48,293 nucleotides of DNA from Paraglomus occultum (GCA_910592205.1 CAJVPJ010000078.1:1-48293); one strand, 5' to 3'. Positions 1 to 14,986 are shown, numbered from the stretch's first letter. Translations and numbers: made by a program. The notes: generated by a model from the letters alone, not told the origin.

Positions 1-35
1 GCTAATTCCCATTGGGATGGTTATAGTCCCGACTA

Positions 36-77
36 AGTGGGATATTTGTAGTCTATATAGACTACAAATATCCCACT
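36..77. repeat. 42-base perfect palindrome
   Basis: Bases 36-77 equal their own reverse complement with no mismatch; the arms are AGTGGGATATTTGTAGTCTAT and its complement, meeting at a central TATA with no spacer. No gene is visible around it. It could extrude as a cruciform, be the tip of a foldback element, or be the junction of two inverted terminal repeats. Confidence 0.9.
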
Positions 78-369
78 ATTTTCTTGATCTTGTACCTTTC
101 CTCCTTCTCATTTGTAGATTTTCATCAAATTTTTGTAACAACTTTGACTTCTCCTCCACTTCTCTATTTAATTAACTCTTACTCCTTTATTTAGTTCTTT
201 CAACTATCAATAATAATAATACTACTGCATTCTCACAATACAGTTAATATTAAACTCCTTTCAGGATAACTTGCTATTTTCAGATCATTCGACATTCAAA
301 TGTTTGTAGGGTTTTTAAAGTTTCAACTCTATATTCTTTAACCGCATTATCAACCACATTTCAAATTAT

Positions 370-597
370 TTAAGCTAGTCCGCACAATTCTTGATGCCCG
401 CATGCGGTGCAGAATCCATATCGAGAATAGTATTTGTAAAAAAATTTATCAGCAGCCATGTAATAGTTACTATCACATTCGGTAAATCCAAATATGGATC
501 CGTTGCGCTTCTTGAGCCGTTTTGAATATCTTTTAAAGTTATTGTCATCCTTATCGTATTTGTGTGTCGGGAAGTTAGTATATTCTAACAAATGCAC
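370..597 (-). other. Possible terminal exon of an unidentified minus-strand gene
   Basis: A 75-codon open frame on the minus strand ends at a stop at 370-372. It is rich in Lys and aromatic residues and ends with a CTACGHQELCGLA tail containing a Cys-x-x-Cys pair. Just upstream on the minus strand are a gtgagt donor-like site and a TACTAAC-like branch sequence. The real exon may therefore begin near 549, with earlier exons in 600-720 where a frame reading ARDNSAIDDLVVAKNV is open. I recognise no family and cannot close a full gene model, so this may equally be a relic. Confidence 0.2.
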
Positions 598-1664
598 TCA
601 CGGAGGTTGGTGTACATTTTTCGCTACTACCAAGTCGTCAATTGCAGAATTGTCTCTTGCAACTCGACATCACGTATAACTCGATGAACGTGATTGGCTG
701 GCGGATCATGATATTCTTTGCAATATGCTCATACGCGACAAACGTAAACCGGAAGATGCGTTGATTAACTGTGAAATCAAAAACCGGTTCTTAATTTACT
801 TTGTCAAATAGCGACCGACTTAAACCGGTAATTGACTACGCTTACGACGTTACATAGCAGACTTTGCTTCTAATATAAAGTAATTTCAATACATGTGTGG
901 AGCTTGGATTTTCCTCCGGAAAAGAAATCTAATACATAAATAATTATAATTTAAAATCCTAAAAAAGACCAAATAGCAAAGGATCCTGCAAGATTAGAGG
1001 TACGATAAATTTGAAAGAATGTGATTTTTAATGCTGGGTAAATACTCCTGTTTTGGCGGAAGACTATTCTGGTGGTTACAGTATTGTTTTTATATTTATA
1101 AGAAGCATTCTCTTTCCTAAGCATGCACACCAAAACGTACATTACTAATGCTGGAAACATGTTTAAACCGAGTTCTGACTGTAAATTTTTAACCTTAAAT
1201 TATTCCCACTTAGTGGATTCCTTCGACAATGAAATTTTCGTTAATATTGTAGATATTGTTCTCGCTCCAGCATTACAAAAATTCGTTCAATCCATTAGAT
1301 GTCAAAAGACGTTCTGACAAAAGAAGTTATAGATAGTTGCGATTAAGATACATTATTGATGGAATGGGATGAACGAAGAAATTATCATGTAAGTTTGCAT
1401 TTATAAAACCGAAGTAACAATTGAGTCAGTCGTCATTAACGTCCAATGTCGAAAATTACCACGTTCTAAAACATATACTGGACAACACGAAAGTGTTGCT
1501 GGCGGTAACAATGATACCGGGAAATTTAAGATTTTCAGATGTCATTGCTCTGTCGTATTTACGTTAATGTAAGATTTTTAGTGAATCAAACTCGTATGCA
1601 CAACTTATTAATGCGAAAAATCGGAACGTTAATACTTTCTATTTATTTTATCTTTACCATCACT
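598..1664. other. Intergenic, no supported gene
   Basis: AT-rich sequence with scattered short frames. The longest plus-strand frame (1123-1317, 64 codons, ATG start) has no recognisable motif and no splice partners that I can see. A short AAACCGG word recurs around 747-827. Nothing else is supported. Confidence 0.5.
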
Positions 1665-3234
1665 TTATGGTACAAGAACAATTTTGGATGATCCTCGTTT
1701 GACAGCATTGTACGCATCAACACATGATTCAAGCGGATATTCCATGCCGATACTCGGAGCCATCAATATACCACTGCAAGTTGGAGAAATTTTGTTAATA
1801 GGAGAGAAAAAGACAGTTAAATATTTGAATAATGAGATTTTACCTTTCAAATCCTGGTCTGTCAGGGTATAAAAAATTTAATAAATAATAGGTCTTTCTC
1901 CAAGAAAAGAATAACAATCTGACTGTAATATGTAATATGAATTACAATATTTACGCACCGCAAAACATCTAGAATAGCAGCAGCTTCTTGTTTACTGTAG
2001 TTGAGAGTATTTAACCCTATAAGACGCAGTTCACGACTATAAAAGTAAATTTCGTGACAATGTTAGTCGGTGTCTGGTATAACTAACTGACATTATTAAT
2101 ATCTATCAGTTATTTATTCGTAACGTAAGGCTCACCGATAAAAGTCTAATGCATTAATTGTTCTAGTCAAATTCCCTTGAACAGACATCGTAACATATCG
2201 CCCACGGACGCGCAGAGCACCGATTGCCTGCCTCAACATTTACATATTAATTTTAACTGTGCATATTAAAAAAAATTCTTCTTGGATTCACGGTAATTGT
2301 CTCCAACTGCTCAAACCTTTTCAAATAATTCCTGATTCCCAACAGTATCAATAATGACATCGGCACCAACTCCATTGGTCAATGCAAGCACCTTCTGCTT
2401 GACATCATCTACGGATGTATCAACAACATCCGCCTGATCTTTGGGTGGGTTCTTAGATACCAGACCAATTGGACGAGCCTTCATGAAACGAGTTATCTGT
2501 ATGGCCGCTTGACCTACTGCACCCCTTGAGCCTACCGGGCCGATGGTAATATATACAGATTGAGTAATCAAGACTCGTAATGTATAAATACAATATATTC
2601 ATTTGTAGTAGTCAAAATGCTCACCGAGAACAAGAATATTTTCTCCTTCTTGCACGTTGGCTGAGTTCACTAAAGCAACGTAAGCTGTCAAAAATCCAAT
2701 GCCAATAGACGCAGCCTCGGCTACAGACAAGTTCGTAGGTTTCAGACTAACCGCATCTGACTGCGCGGTAATGTATCTGCAAAGTCCCATGTAATTATCA
2801 ATATTTTTTTAATGTCACATCAATCAACAATACATTAACATACTCTGCATGTGACCCGTCTTCAATAAATCCGTTCTTGCCACCAGTTCCAACTACTACT
2901 TTTCCCATCCACTCTGGCGGACCCTCTACAACTGTGCCACAGTAATCGCGTCCTGGTACACGAGGAGTAGTGGTAAATGGAAAGAGACCTTCGACATTCT
3001 TGTAGTCACTCTAAAATTATGAGGACGGTTACTTTGATCATTGCATAGTAGAAAGTATGCGTTCGCGGCAACAATGTCAATCAAATTTGGAATTTTTACC
3101 GGATTCACCGCCGATGCGTCAATCTTAATCAATAATTCATTTGGTTGTCGTTTTGGTAAAGGAATCAAATCTACTGCCAGATTATTGACATCACCTATTT
3201 TGTGGAACCTAACTGCACGCATTAAAGTTGCCAT
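1665..3234 (-). CDS. Zinc-independent MDR quinone oxidoreductase / alcohol dehydrogenase-like protein, 320 aa
   Basis: Medium-chain dehydrogenase/reductase, predicted to reduce quinones or enals with NADPH in the cytosol. Eight exons on the minus strand: 3100-3234, 2844-3010, 2625-2776, 2317-2531, 2136-2227, 1959-2036, 1844-1858, 1665-1773. All junctions are gt-ag and the spliced length is 963 bases. The N-terminal GroES-like half shows VPGRDYCGTVVEGPPEW. The Rossmann fold glycine motif VLGSRGAVGQAA (about residues 149-160) is assembled exactly across the exon 3/4 junction. The C-terminus PLESCVDAYNAVKRG is typical of the family. No structural zinc cysteines are seen, which fits the quinone reductase branch. 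The start is the ATG at 3232-3234; a second ATG (3220-3222) immediately precedes RAVRFHKIG and could also be used. Exon 7 is only 15 bases. The gene is divergent from the KAT14-like gene. The exact substrate is unknown. Confidence 0.9.
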
Positions 3235-3777
3235 CGAAAACAAAAAAGCCAAACGGTTTATGGGAGCTCGCCATGGTTGGCGGAATTATTATATCTTCTC
3301 ACCAAAACATTTGATTAGTCACAAAATTACTAAGCAAATTTGAGGTTATTATCATGTGTAACCGTGCAAACCCGGCTTATTAATCTTCAAGGATTACTCG
3401 TATTACTATTAACTGTCTGTGTCAATCAGAAATCCTGGTTCTTCGCAGTAGTACAATGTTAGAAAACCGTTACTGGTTACACACCAGTTTGGCAAATTCG
3501 CAAATAATAAGTTTCTTGTAACATAATTTTATCAGTATTAGGCTTTCTCTCATTGAAACGCAAAATGTAATGATCAGTTGCTACGATGATGTGCTCGTAA
3601 AATATTTTAACTCGGCTTTTGTTATAAATTCGAGTGGTATAACAGAACGACGCTTTTACTTCGATTTAGCAAATGTGACTGGATCACGTGAATTAACGAT
3701 CAGTAGAAGCGACTTTTTTTTTTTCAATTAAGGTAAATGCACGCACGGTTATTTAAGCCTCCCAAAACTCGATCTCT
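3235..3777. promoter_or_regulatory. Divergent promoter region with a TCACGTGA palindrome
   Basis: This 543-base space separates the start codons of two genes transcribed away from each other. It contains the 8-base palindrome TCACGTGA at 3684-3691, whose CACGTG core is the binding site of bHLH factors of the Cbf1/USF type. A T-run precedes the KAT14-like start. Shared control of the two genes is inference from layout. Confidence 0.4.
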
Positions 3778-5936
3778 ATGACAACGACACGAGGCAAAGA
3801 ACGCCAATCCATTCTATCACACGTATTTAAACAGATTCTCTCAGATCCTCCTATACCAAGCAAAAAAAGAACATTTGAAGATGTATTCACGCCTTCTAAA
3901 TGCTTTCCAGAATTATGGCAAACAAGACAAGAACTAAGAGAGAAAGAGGATTTATTACTATCCAAAGGAAGAACTACCAGAGCTGGTAGACTGCGAATAG
4001 AGAGACAAGCTGTTGCTGATAAAAAAGACTTTAGACAGGACGCAAAAAACTGTAAAATACATGGACACTTACATGGCGGTGACGAGAATGTAAATGAGGG
4101 TATAAACAACGATATGACGAAAGAGATAATAAACGGAAAGAATAGCGATGTGGTGCATAAACGCAAAAGACAGAAGTCTAGCGAAATTTCGGTTGACAAG
4201 CATAGTCGCGAAGTTACCAATCAGTTAAACACTGAACTTGATTCTAGCGAACCATCATGTAACGATAATGCTATGACCGTCCAATTGACTAATCATGCGA
4301 AGCAAGTCGCACAAAATAATGCAAAAAGAAAGTCCAGAGATGTAACGTTAACGGAATCGGAGAAAAAGAAGGTCAAGACAGCCAAACCTGATGTAGTTAA
4401 AAAAGGCAGAGGAAGACCAAAGGTTATTAGTATACTTTAATATTGATCTTTGTCATAGCCGGTGTTTCACACACGAAGCATAATACACAAACATTTATCC
4501 TTGTTTCTATAGAAATACGCAACAACCACTTCACACACACAAGCAACTCAAATGGTGCATTCAAATCTCGCACCTCATTCACCGACACACATCGAGACAA
4601 AGGTTCCCCGGTTACGTCTTATCTTGAAGAAACGATGCGAACAACCTTTGCAACCAACAGATGCTTCACAATCGAGCGCTCCCGCTTATGCTAATGGTAA
4701 GAAGAAATGCGAAGGAAAAACGGGCCTAGTTCCTTTAGACCCGTTGAAGGAGTCGCAGCTGAGATCGGTGTTGTGCACCACGAAGAAGCAATTAAGCGCA
4801 AAAGCAGCAAGACTGAAGAGGAAGTTGTTGCTGAGAGAGGTAAGATGAAACCCATGGATGCATATTCGCATGATTTATACGATCATACAAATTCACGAAT
4901 TTACGCACCCTTTCTTCAGTCCAAACGCGCAGTTCAATTACCAATCTTTGACATTGACATATGGATACATAACCATATGCGATCGGGAGTAGATTTGGTT
5001 CCAATCACATCCCAGGCACCGCAGCCGAATTCATCATCGCTCTCCTCGCCTTTGTCTACATCCCAAGATACATCGCAACGACAAGAGGACGATTCGTCTC
5101 GCTCAGAAGGATCTCCTGTCTTGCAGGATTCAGACAGTGTCAACGCTGCTTCTACAGAACGCAGTGAAATTGAATCTAGTCTTAACGGAACCAAAAGTGT
5201 CAAGAGGCCTCTTTCACGATATCTAACATCTTTTGCATCCAGAATACATGGAATACCATACTATTGGCGTGCGCTGACAAACCCGTCTCTCCTGCTTTCT
5301 ACGTATACTTCAACTCCCCTTCCACCATATGTATTCCGTGATTATTGGACGCGCCCGCCTAAACTTCTTCTCCTGCATTCCATTCTCACGTACCCTCATC
5401 GCGACAAACGCTCGTCCTCTCCACCACTTTCTAGCCCAATAGACTTTTGTTATTTCCAACCGGCACATTTGCTCCAAGTAAATGAATTACTACAACGAGT
5501 GTTCTGGCCGGGTATTGATGTCAGTGAAAATTTACAGTATCCAGAGTTTAGCATTATTGCGCTATATAAGAGACTAGTGATTGGATGTGGATTCGTGACC
5601 CCTGCGGGATATGTTACCTACCTGGCTGTTTCAGCCGGATGGGAGAAGAGCGGGATTGGGAAATTTATGTTATACTGGCTAATTCAAAAGTGCAAAGGAA
5701 AGAAGGATGTCACATTGCATGTGTCAGCTAATAACAATGCCATGGTGCGTGATGAGATGGGTCTAGAGGGAAACGTGTCTTTATTATGTTGGCTAACGAA
5801 GTATTATAATGTACAGATCCTTTACCAGACGTTCGGATTTAAACCCGAAGAGTTTATAGTCAATTTCTATGACAAGTATCTTCCCGACAGTAGCTGGGAA
5901 TGTAAGAACGCATTCTTTGTGAGGTGTCGAAGGTAA
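3778..5936 (+). CDS. KAT14 (CSRP2BP)-like GNAT acetyltransferase with AT-hook, 638 aa
   Basis: Predicted nuclear acetyltransferase. Four exons: 3778-4422, 4513-4839, 4920-5744, 5817-5936, 1917 bases spliced. Residues 1-210 are basic and low in structure, ending in an AT-hook (GRGRPK, about 210-215, followed by a second Lys from exon 2) that would grip AT-rich DNA. The C-terminal GNAT domain spans about 500-638. It starts with FCYFQPAHLLQVNELLQRVF, has the acetyl-CoA loop EKSGIGKF (about 566-573), and ends NFYDKYLPDSSWECKNAFF. This matches the acetyltransferase domain of animal KAT14, a subunit of the ATAC complex; budding yeast lacks it as far as I know. Intron 3 (5745-5816) is 72 bases and stop-free, so retention would insert 24 residues inside the GNAT fold. 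A basic segment before residue 325 could be a nuclear signal. Family call is strong; complex membership is inferred. Confidence 0.88.
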
Positions 5937-8666
5937 TTCATACAATGTCAAGAAGAATTGGATAATACGTACGTTGTATTCAACTACCTGTTATATTTTA
6001 TGATAATTTTAATTGTATTTTTGAGATTCTAATGCTATTTTTTCATAATGAAATCGTCATTGCAATAAATGAGGCAAGTGATAATATTAACACATCCATT
6101 TTGGTAAAAGAACAAATTTTATAACATTGCCGAAAACCAAATAGTGGTAACGCGATACACTTATCTACAGACATTGAGATAATGGTTATTTTATTCTTGA
6201 ATTTTGATTAGATCCGCTTTCGTTATTTTTCAGTCACTACTACTATAGAAAAGCATTAAGCTATTTTTCGAATATTATTATTATTACGAATACACAAAAG
6301 CGTAGTACAGATGTGACAATAATAATTCCTTAAATTATAAAGTAACCGCCTTTTATTTCGTGCGAAACCATTTGTTAATTTATCACATGCGAGCATTTGC
6401 AATTGACCAAAAAAAAAGTCACCTTACGTATGTTATTATATTTGGATTCAGGTTTAACCGACAACGAGAGCGTAAGGTATTTTTAATATTAAACCCGACG
6501 GTCATTCGGCTGTTTTATTGAGAAAGACCGATATGTAAGTCTTGGCATGAATTGATTGGTTTTATTCATTATTTAGACTCTTAATATGGAAAGTGACAGA
6601 TCTTATCATTGTAAAACATTTGAGGCACGTGTACCATGCATACTAATAATCTTTGTACAATAGAAAATGAACCGTATGTTATCCTTGTTTCCATGGCCTC
6701 GATATAACGACACTGTTATTTAACCATAGTAGAACAAAAAATCTATATTGCTACTTTTGTATATACAAGTTAATTCTATATAATGAGCATCTGGTTTGAC
6801 CTGATTTGGATCTATAATGCATCTAGAAATTGAATAAAGAATCTATAATAATTGCTGTGAATATCTTCAAGTTAATCGATTTATTAAAATTCAGGCTGAC
6901 CAGACTTGTAATAGTATACAGTCCTGAAATAAAAACGTAACATTAATAATCAACTAAAGGAGCATAAATGTCATTCTCGTTAATAGATCCGGAATAAGTA
7001 AATGCCGTAGTAAATTAAGAAAGACTATAGTGAGACGGGAAGAAATTAAAGATATCTATAAGCATCGGAGAAAACCAATGTGAACGTAAACTATCAGCCA
7101 GACGATACCAATGAACACTTTGCGAAATTATCCAATTTGCAAATCAAACAGTCGTCGAATGTTCTCGGAATTAAACAAATGAAAAAATAACCGTGGATCC
7201 GAACGACCACAAATCGATTGCGTTCGTTGTGTAGATTAATATCAGGAAACGGGTTACAAATATGGTTCGTTCAAAAGTTGCATCTTAGGCTTTTATTCAT
7301 CAGTGGTACCTATCAATAAAAATAGGTTGCGAAACTTTCGAGAAAGTCATAAAGAAAATACTGTATAGAAAAGCAAACGCAACAGTTCGAGATCTGCCAG
7401 CAAGTATGATACAACTTTCACTGTCGGAATAATCTCTTGTAGCGCAGTTCACTAAAAATAAATGTTTGCTGTATGCAATACAATAGGGGCTGAAAATCCT
7501 ATAATTATTTTGCTGTACGTGTTAACATGTCGATGTAGAAATTCTTATGTTGTATTATCAAGCAATGAACGCTACATTATTTCTTTTATTGTGTGGCGAA
7601 GTTTGCATTAGTCATATCAATTGTAGAAAACAAACAATGTCCGACAGTTTTTGTATAACAGAATTCCCATTGTTAGCAAATAAGCAAAGACAATTTAGTG
7701 AAACAAACGAACTCCGCAGATGCGCGAGTTATAATTAGAATATTGCGTGTGGGGTTTCATACGTGCACTGTTATGTTGTTCCTTAAAAGTTCCTCGCGAT
7801 AGTTATGTTGTTTCCTTATCGAGTTGACTATGTATATATTCGATCACAAGCCGTAAAGCGTTCTTTAATAGAACTGACAGTAGAAGTATGAAAAATTATC
7901 GGATATTTATTTCTTAATATGGTAATTCTTTAATATAAACAATTATAAAATTTAATGATATTGTCGTATTTCCACCTGAAATGTGAAAAGAATAACTAAA
8001 GTAGCATTCCCAGACTTTTCCGCTTACTGGTTTTTGCTTATTATACTGCCACAAAAAGGAAAAGCATACGTGGTTTCCATTGTCATTTTAGGAGTTTATA
8101 TGAGGTCTATGGCGAATGCTCTCTGAGAGATGAAAATTGATATTGAGCTTGGAAGGGGAAACCTGTCACGTTGAAAGCTGAAACATACATGTAACTTGTG
8201 TCATAGGTCCTGGTATTGTTATATCATATGCTTTAAACTTGACAATAATTTGTAAACTTGCTTGTAGAATAATATTATACATTTAAGAGTAAATGGTAAA
8301 ATAATAATGAATTATTGTAAATTACTGTAAAATTATACAATAAAAACCAACTTGTTAGTATGATTATACGTAAGCAACAATGATGTAAAGTCGGAAAGTT
8401 TTGCCGACAGACGATAGAGGGAAGAACATAATAGCGTAGTGGCTACGTCTATGTCTGCGGTCTATTAACGCCACTAATACGTCATTGCCAAAAAAACGTT
8501 ACCCGGTTCGGAATGGCGACAAAGGCTTTTGACAAACGTTAAAAACCGAGGGGTTACACAATATATTTATATATATATCTCCACACATGAAAGTTGTGTC
8601 TCAAAATTTCTGCCGGGCATATATCGCCTCTTTCTCCACCTGTAGAGACTATATTATACTAGAAAG
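5937..8666. other. Long intergenic space, no supported gene
   Basis: About 2.7 kb of AT-rich sequence between the KAT14-like gene and the calcium pump. An AATAAA-like signal lies near 6064. One 63-codon frame (7547-7738, ATG) has a hydrophobic start but no family resemblance. A TATA-like stretch sits at about 8564-8577, roughly 90-100 bases before the pump start. A GGGGCTG word at about 7488 matches the Crz1 (calcineurin) core, but a single short match proves nothing. Confidence 0.4.
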
Positions 8667-11600
8667 ATGAGCGATGGCAATCTGCAAACAGGTGGCAATC
8701 TCCAAACAGGCGACAATACTATCATAGTTCACACTGGGAACGAGGATATTTCTATAATTATAGAGACTGTTGATACTAATACGGATCGCACTATTACATT
8801 AGGCACAGACACTCACACTTCAAATACAATAGAACTAGAGGTGGCTTCAGATGGACAGACACAATACTCAAATACATCGACTACTCAACTAAATCCCATA
8901 GACTTCCAAGAAGACAGCATATCAAACGACTCAACGGAAAACTCCCCTTTCGCTTTTACTACTACCCAACTATCATCTCTCCTAGACCCGAAAGACATAA
9001 CACATTTAAAAAATTTGGGGGGAGTCGATGGAATTGTGAAAGGACTTCACACTGACCTTCATGCCGGAATATCAAATGACGAAATAGCACCATTAGAACC
9101 CATTACATTAGAAGAGATATCTGGAAAAGAACTATCATATGCTAAGAAACATACATTTACTACGACATTGACCACCCCTTTTGCGCAACGAATAAGTGCA
9201 TTTGGTGTCAATGTCCTTCCCACCCGTAAACCAAAATCAATATTTGCACTAATGTGGATAGCCATGCAAGATAAGATATTAATTTTACTCGCCATTGCTG
9301 CTGTTGTATCCCTTGGGTTAGGGTTGTACGAAGATTTCGGAGTCAAACATGCAAGCACTCCTGATGGAGTACAACAACCAAAGGTAAGTTGGGTTGAAGG
9401 AGTAGCAATCATCGTGGCTATATTTATCGTGATTATGGTCGGCAGTGTAAACGATTGGCAGAAAGAAAAACAATTTCAAAAACTGAACGCAAAGAAAGAG
9501 GATAGAGACGTTAAAGTTATTAGAGATGGTAAAGAGCAGCTGTTATCAGTGCACAAAATCCTAGTAGGCGATTTGTTACAGTTGGAACCTGGCGATATTA
9601 TTGCTGTTGATGGAATATTGGTCAGTGGTCATAATCTCAAATGCGACGAATCAGCCGCCACTGGAGAAAGTGACGCTATTCGAAAATTAAAATACGAGGA
9701 TTGCATAGATTCGGATGTAAAGGCAGACCCATTCATCATAAGTGGCAGTAAAGTACTCGAAGGTGTCGGTACGTACATTGTCACAGCAGTAGGAATTAAT
9801 TCATATCACGGGCGTACTATGATGTCCCTCAGAAGTGAACCGGAAGATACACCGTTACAGGAGAAGTTAAATGATCTTGCAGAAAAAATAGCAAAATTGG
9901 GAGGAGCAGCAGCATTGTTAATGTTTATTGTATTGTTGATCAAGTATTTCGTCGCCTTTAAAGACGGCGTGCCCGCGGCTACGACAGTTGTTGAATCTCT
10001 GACGCGAATTGTAATATCGACTGTTACTGTCGTTGTCGTGGCTGTACCTGAAGGATTACCATTGGCTGTTACACTAGGTGAGTAACCATAGTTAGTTTTG
10101 TGATGCAGTCTTTATGTACAATTTCATATTTTGACGTACACTTATTCGTACCGTTTTTATTCTCGTAAGCTCTCGCGTTTGCTACAACTCGTATGCTGAA
10201 AGACAACAATCTCGTCCGCGTTCTCTCGGCCTGCGAAACCATGGGTAATGCTACAACAATATGTTCAGACAAGACGGGCACCCTCACTCAAAACAAGATG
10301 ACGGTCGTCGCCGGCACAATTAGCCAATCGGTCTCGTTTGTAAAGGATCCCGTAGCACATTCGCAATCACTCAAGAACGGACCATCTACACTATCCATCA
10401 AGCAACTAGAGAATCCGATGGCCATAACCGATTTGACTAGAACACTTCCCAAGAATGTTACACGCGTACTTGAAGAATCAATTGCAATTAACTCTACTGC
10501 ATTCGAGGGAGAAACGAATAGTGACGGAAAGATTACTTTTGTCGGATCAAAGACAGAGACTGCTTTACTTGAACTTTTAATGGAGCTGGGCTTGAAGGAA
10601 TATAAAAAATTACGCGAGGATGCTCAAATAGTACAACTTTTTCCGTTCAATTCTGATCGCAAAGCGATGGGAGTGGTAGTCAAAATCTCTTCAACAAAAT
10701 GGCGTTTCTACGTTAAAGGTGCAAGTGAAGTTCTCGTCAGCAAATCCCGATACATAATAGACATTGAGTCGAATACGGAAAACCCGTCATCATTCTCTCC
10801 ACATGCAAAAGATTTGACGCAGGAAAGTTTGGACACGCTGAAAAACATGATTACGTACTATGCCAGTCAATCTTTACGCACTATCGCTATGTGTTATCGC
10901 GACTTTGAAGAATGGCCTCCGGCAAATATGAACACTTCTAATGAAAATAAGGCATTTGAGCATTTGTTTGACGATATCACGCTCATTGGAATCTTTGGTA
11001 TAGAGGATCCGCTGAGAGAAGGAGTTAGGGAGGCGGTGCTTAATTGTAAAAAGGCCGGTGTATACGTACGGATGGTAACGGGTGATAATATATTGACTGC
11101 CAAGTCAATCGCTACTCAATGTGGAATATATACGGGTGGGAAGATAATGGAAGGACCTGTATTTAGGAATCTACCGACTGCCGAGAGGGACGCTATTATT
11201 CCAAATCTACAAGTACTCGCTCGTTCTAGTCCCGAGGATAAGAGAATACTCGTTAGCAGACTAAAAGAATTAGGCGAAATTGTTGCTGTGACTGGAGACG
11301 GTACTAACGACGGTCCTGCACTGAAGACCGCCGACGTCGGGTTCTCTATGGGTATTGCTGGGACAGAAGTAGCCAAAGAAGCGTCGGCGATTATATTGAT
11401 GGACGATAACTTTTCGAGTATTGTTAAAGCCATAATGTGGGGAAGAAGTGTAAATGATGCCGTCAAAAAGTTCCTCCAATTCCAATTGACTGTTAACGTA
11501 ACGGCCGTGCTATTGACCTTTATTTCTGCAGTAAGCAGCGACGAGGAAAAATCTGTGTTAAAAGCAGTGCAATTGCTATGGGTTAATCTAATTATGGACA

Positions 11601-12517
11601 CTTTTGCAGCTCTGGCTCTTGCGACCGACCCTCCCACGCTCGATTTACTTGATAGGAAACCTGAACCACGTACTGCACCGCTGATTTCATTTGACATGTG
11701 GAAAATGATTATTGGACAGAGCATAGTTCAATTAGCTGTTACTCTTCTTCTGCTATACGGAGGAGAATCATTGTTACAGTACGGGGCCGATCAATTGCAA
11801 ACTCTAATTTTTAATACTTTTGTGTTCTTTCAAATATTCAACGAAATTAACTGCCGCCGATTAGACAACAAACTGAACATATTCAAGGGAATTTTGGCCA
11901 ATCGATTCTTTCTGTTTATATTCGTTGTGATGGTGGGCGGACAAGCAATGATTGTTAACTTTGGCGGAGCTGCATTCCAAGTGACTAGATTAAATGGAGT
12001 ACAATGGGCTATTTCTCTAGGTTTAGGATTTATATCTATCCCGATCGGAGTGATAATACGATTAATTCCTAACGCACCATTACGACGCTTAATAGCTGGT
12101 TTGAAAATCCCTGGAAAGAAGACAGGAACGGGTACGCTAGCTAAACGGTCTGATACATTTGGACTTGGCAAGGAAGAATGGAATCCTGCTATTGCTAACG
12201 TAAGACAGAAATTATTCGTCTTTAAAACAATTCGTGGTGGTAGACTACGCGCGTCCAGGTTGCATATTGGACACGATAAAGAGCGCGCAGCCAAGAGATC
12301 AGATGCGTTTGCTGCAGCAGCCATGGTTCCTAGTTTAGTCGCTACATCAGTCGGAGCGGGATGGTCACCGAATGCGGCGAACCGATCATCTCGACATAAT
12401 AGTGATATGCAGTTAGATGTAGGTGAGACGTTGGCTCATCAGATACAAAGAATGAGTACGTCAAGTAGTACTATTGTCGAGAATGTCGAGAATATTGAGA
12501 TGCAGAGGAAATCGTAA
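8667..12517 (+). CDS. PMC1-type P2B Ca2+-transporting ATPase, 1252 aa
   Basis: P-type ATPase expected to move Ca2+ out of the cytosol, in fungi usually into the vacuole (Pmc1). Two exons: 8667-10077 and 10170-12517. The junction restores VTLALAFATTRMLKDNNLV, the invariant stretch after PEGLPLAVTL. Motifs in order: actuator loop TGES (about 331-334), PEGL before the stalk of M4, phosphorylation site CSDKTGTLTQNKMTV with Asp504, nucleotide-domain KGASEVLV, MVTGDNILTAKSIA, hinge VTGDGTNDGPALK, and the M6 segment WVNLIMDTFAALALATDPPT. The N-terminus (about 190 residues before M1) is Thr/Asn/Asp-rich and begins with a repeated NLQTG(G/D)N. The C-terminal tail is about 150 residues. Only one intron interrupts 3.76 kb of coding sequence, unlike its neighbours. 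Vacuolar rather than plasma-membrane location is inferred from the fungal family. Confidence 0.95.

Positions 12518-14986
<2,469 letters not shown>

Noticed and set aside
3235-3252. Start of the MDR protein at 3252 (a TTG codon)
   Set aside because: TTG is not a credible nuclear fungal start when in-frame ATGs at 3234 and 3222 directly precede the conserved RAVRF block.
3753-4220. 155-codon minus-strand frame
   Set aside because: It mirrors the KAT14-like exon 1 and has only Ser/Leu/Phe-rich antisense composition.
7482-7496. GGGGCTG as a Crz1 site for the calcium pump
   Set aside because: One 7-base match 1.2 kb upstream is expected by chance.
11116-11724. 202-codon minus-strand frame inside the calcium pump
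   Set aside because: Antisense of strongly conserved ATPase motifs; no family resemblance of its own.
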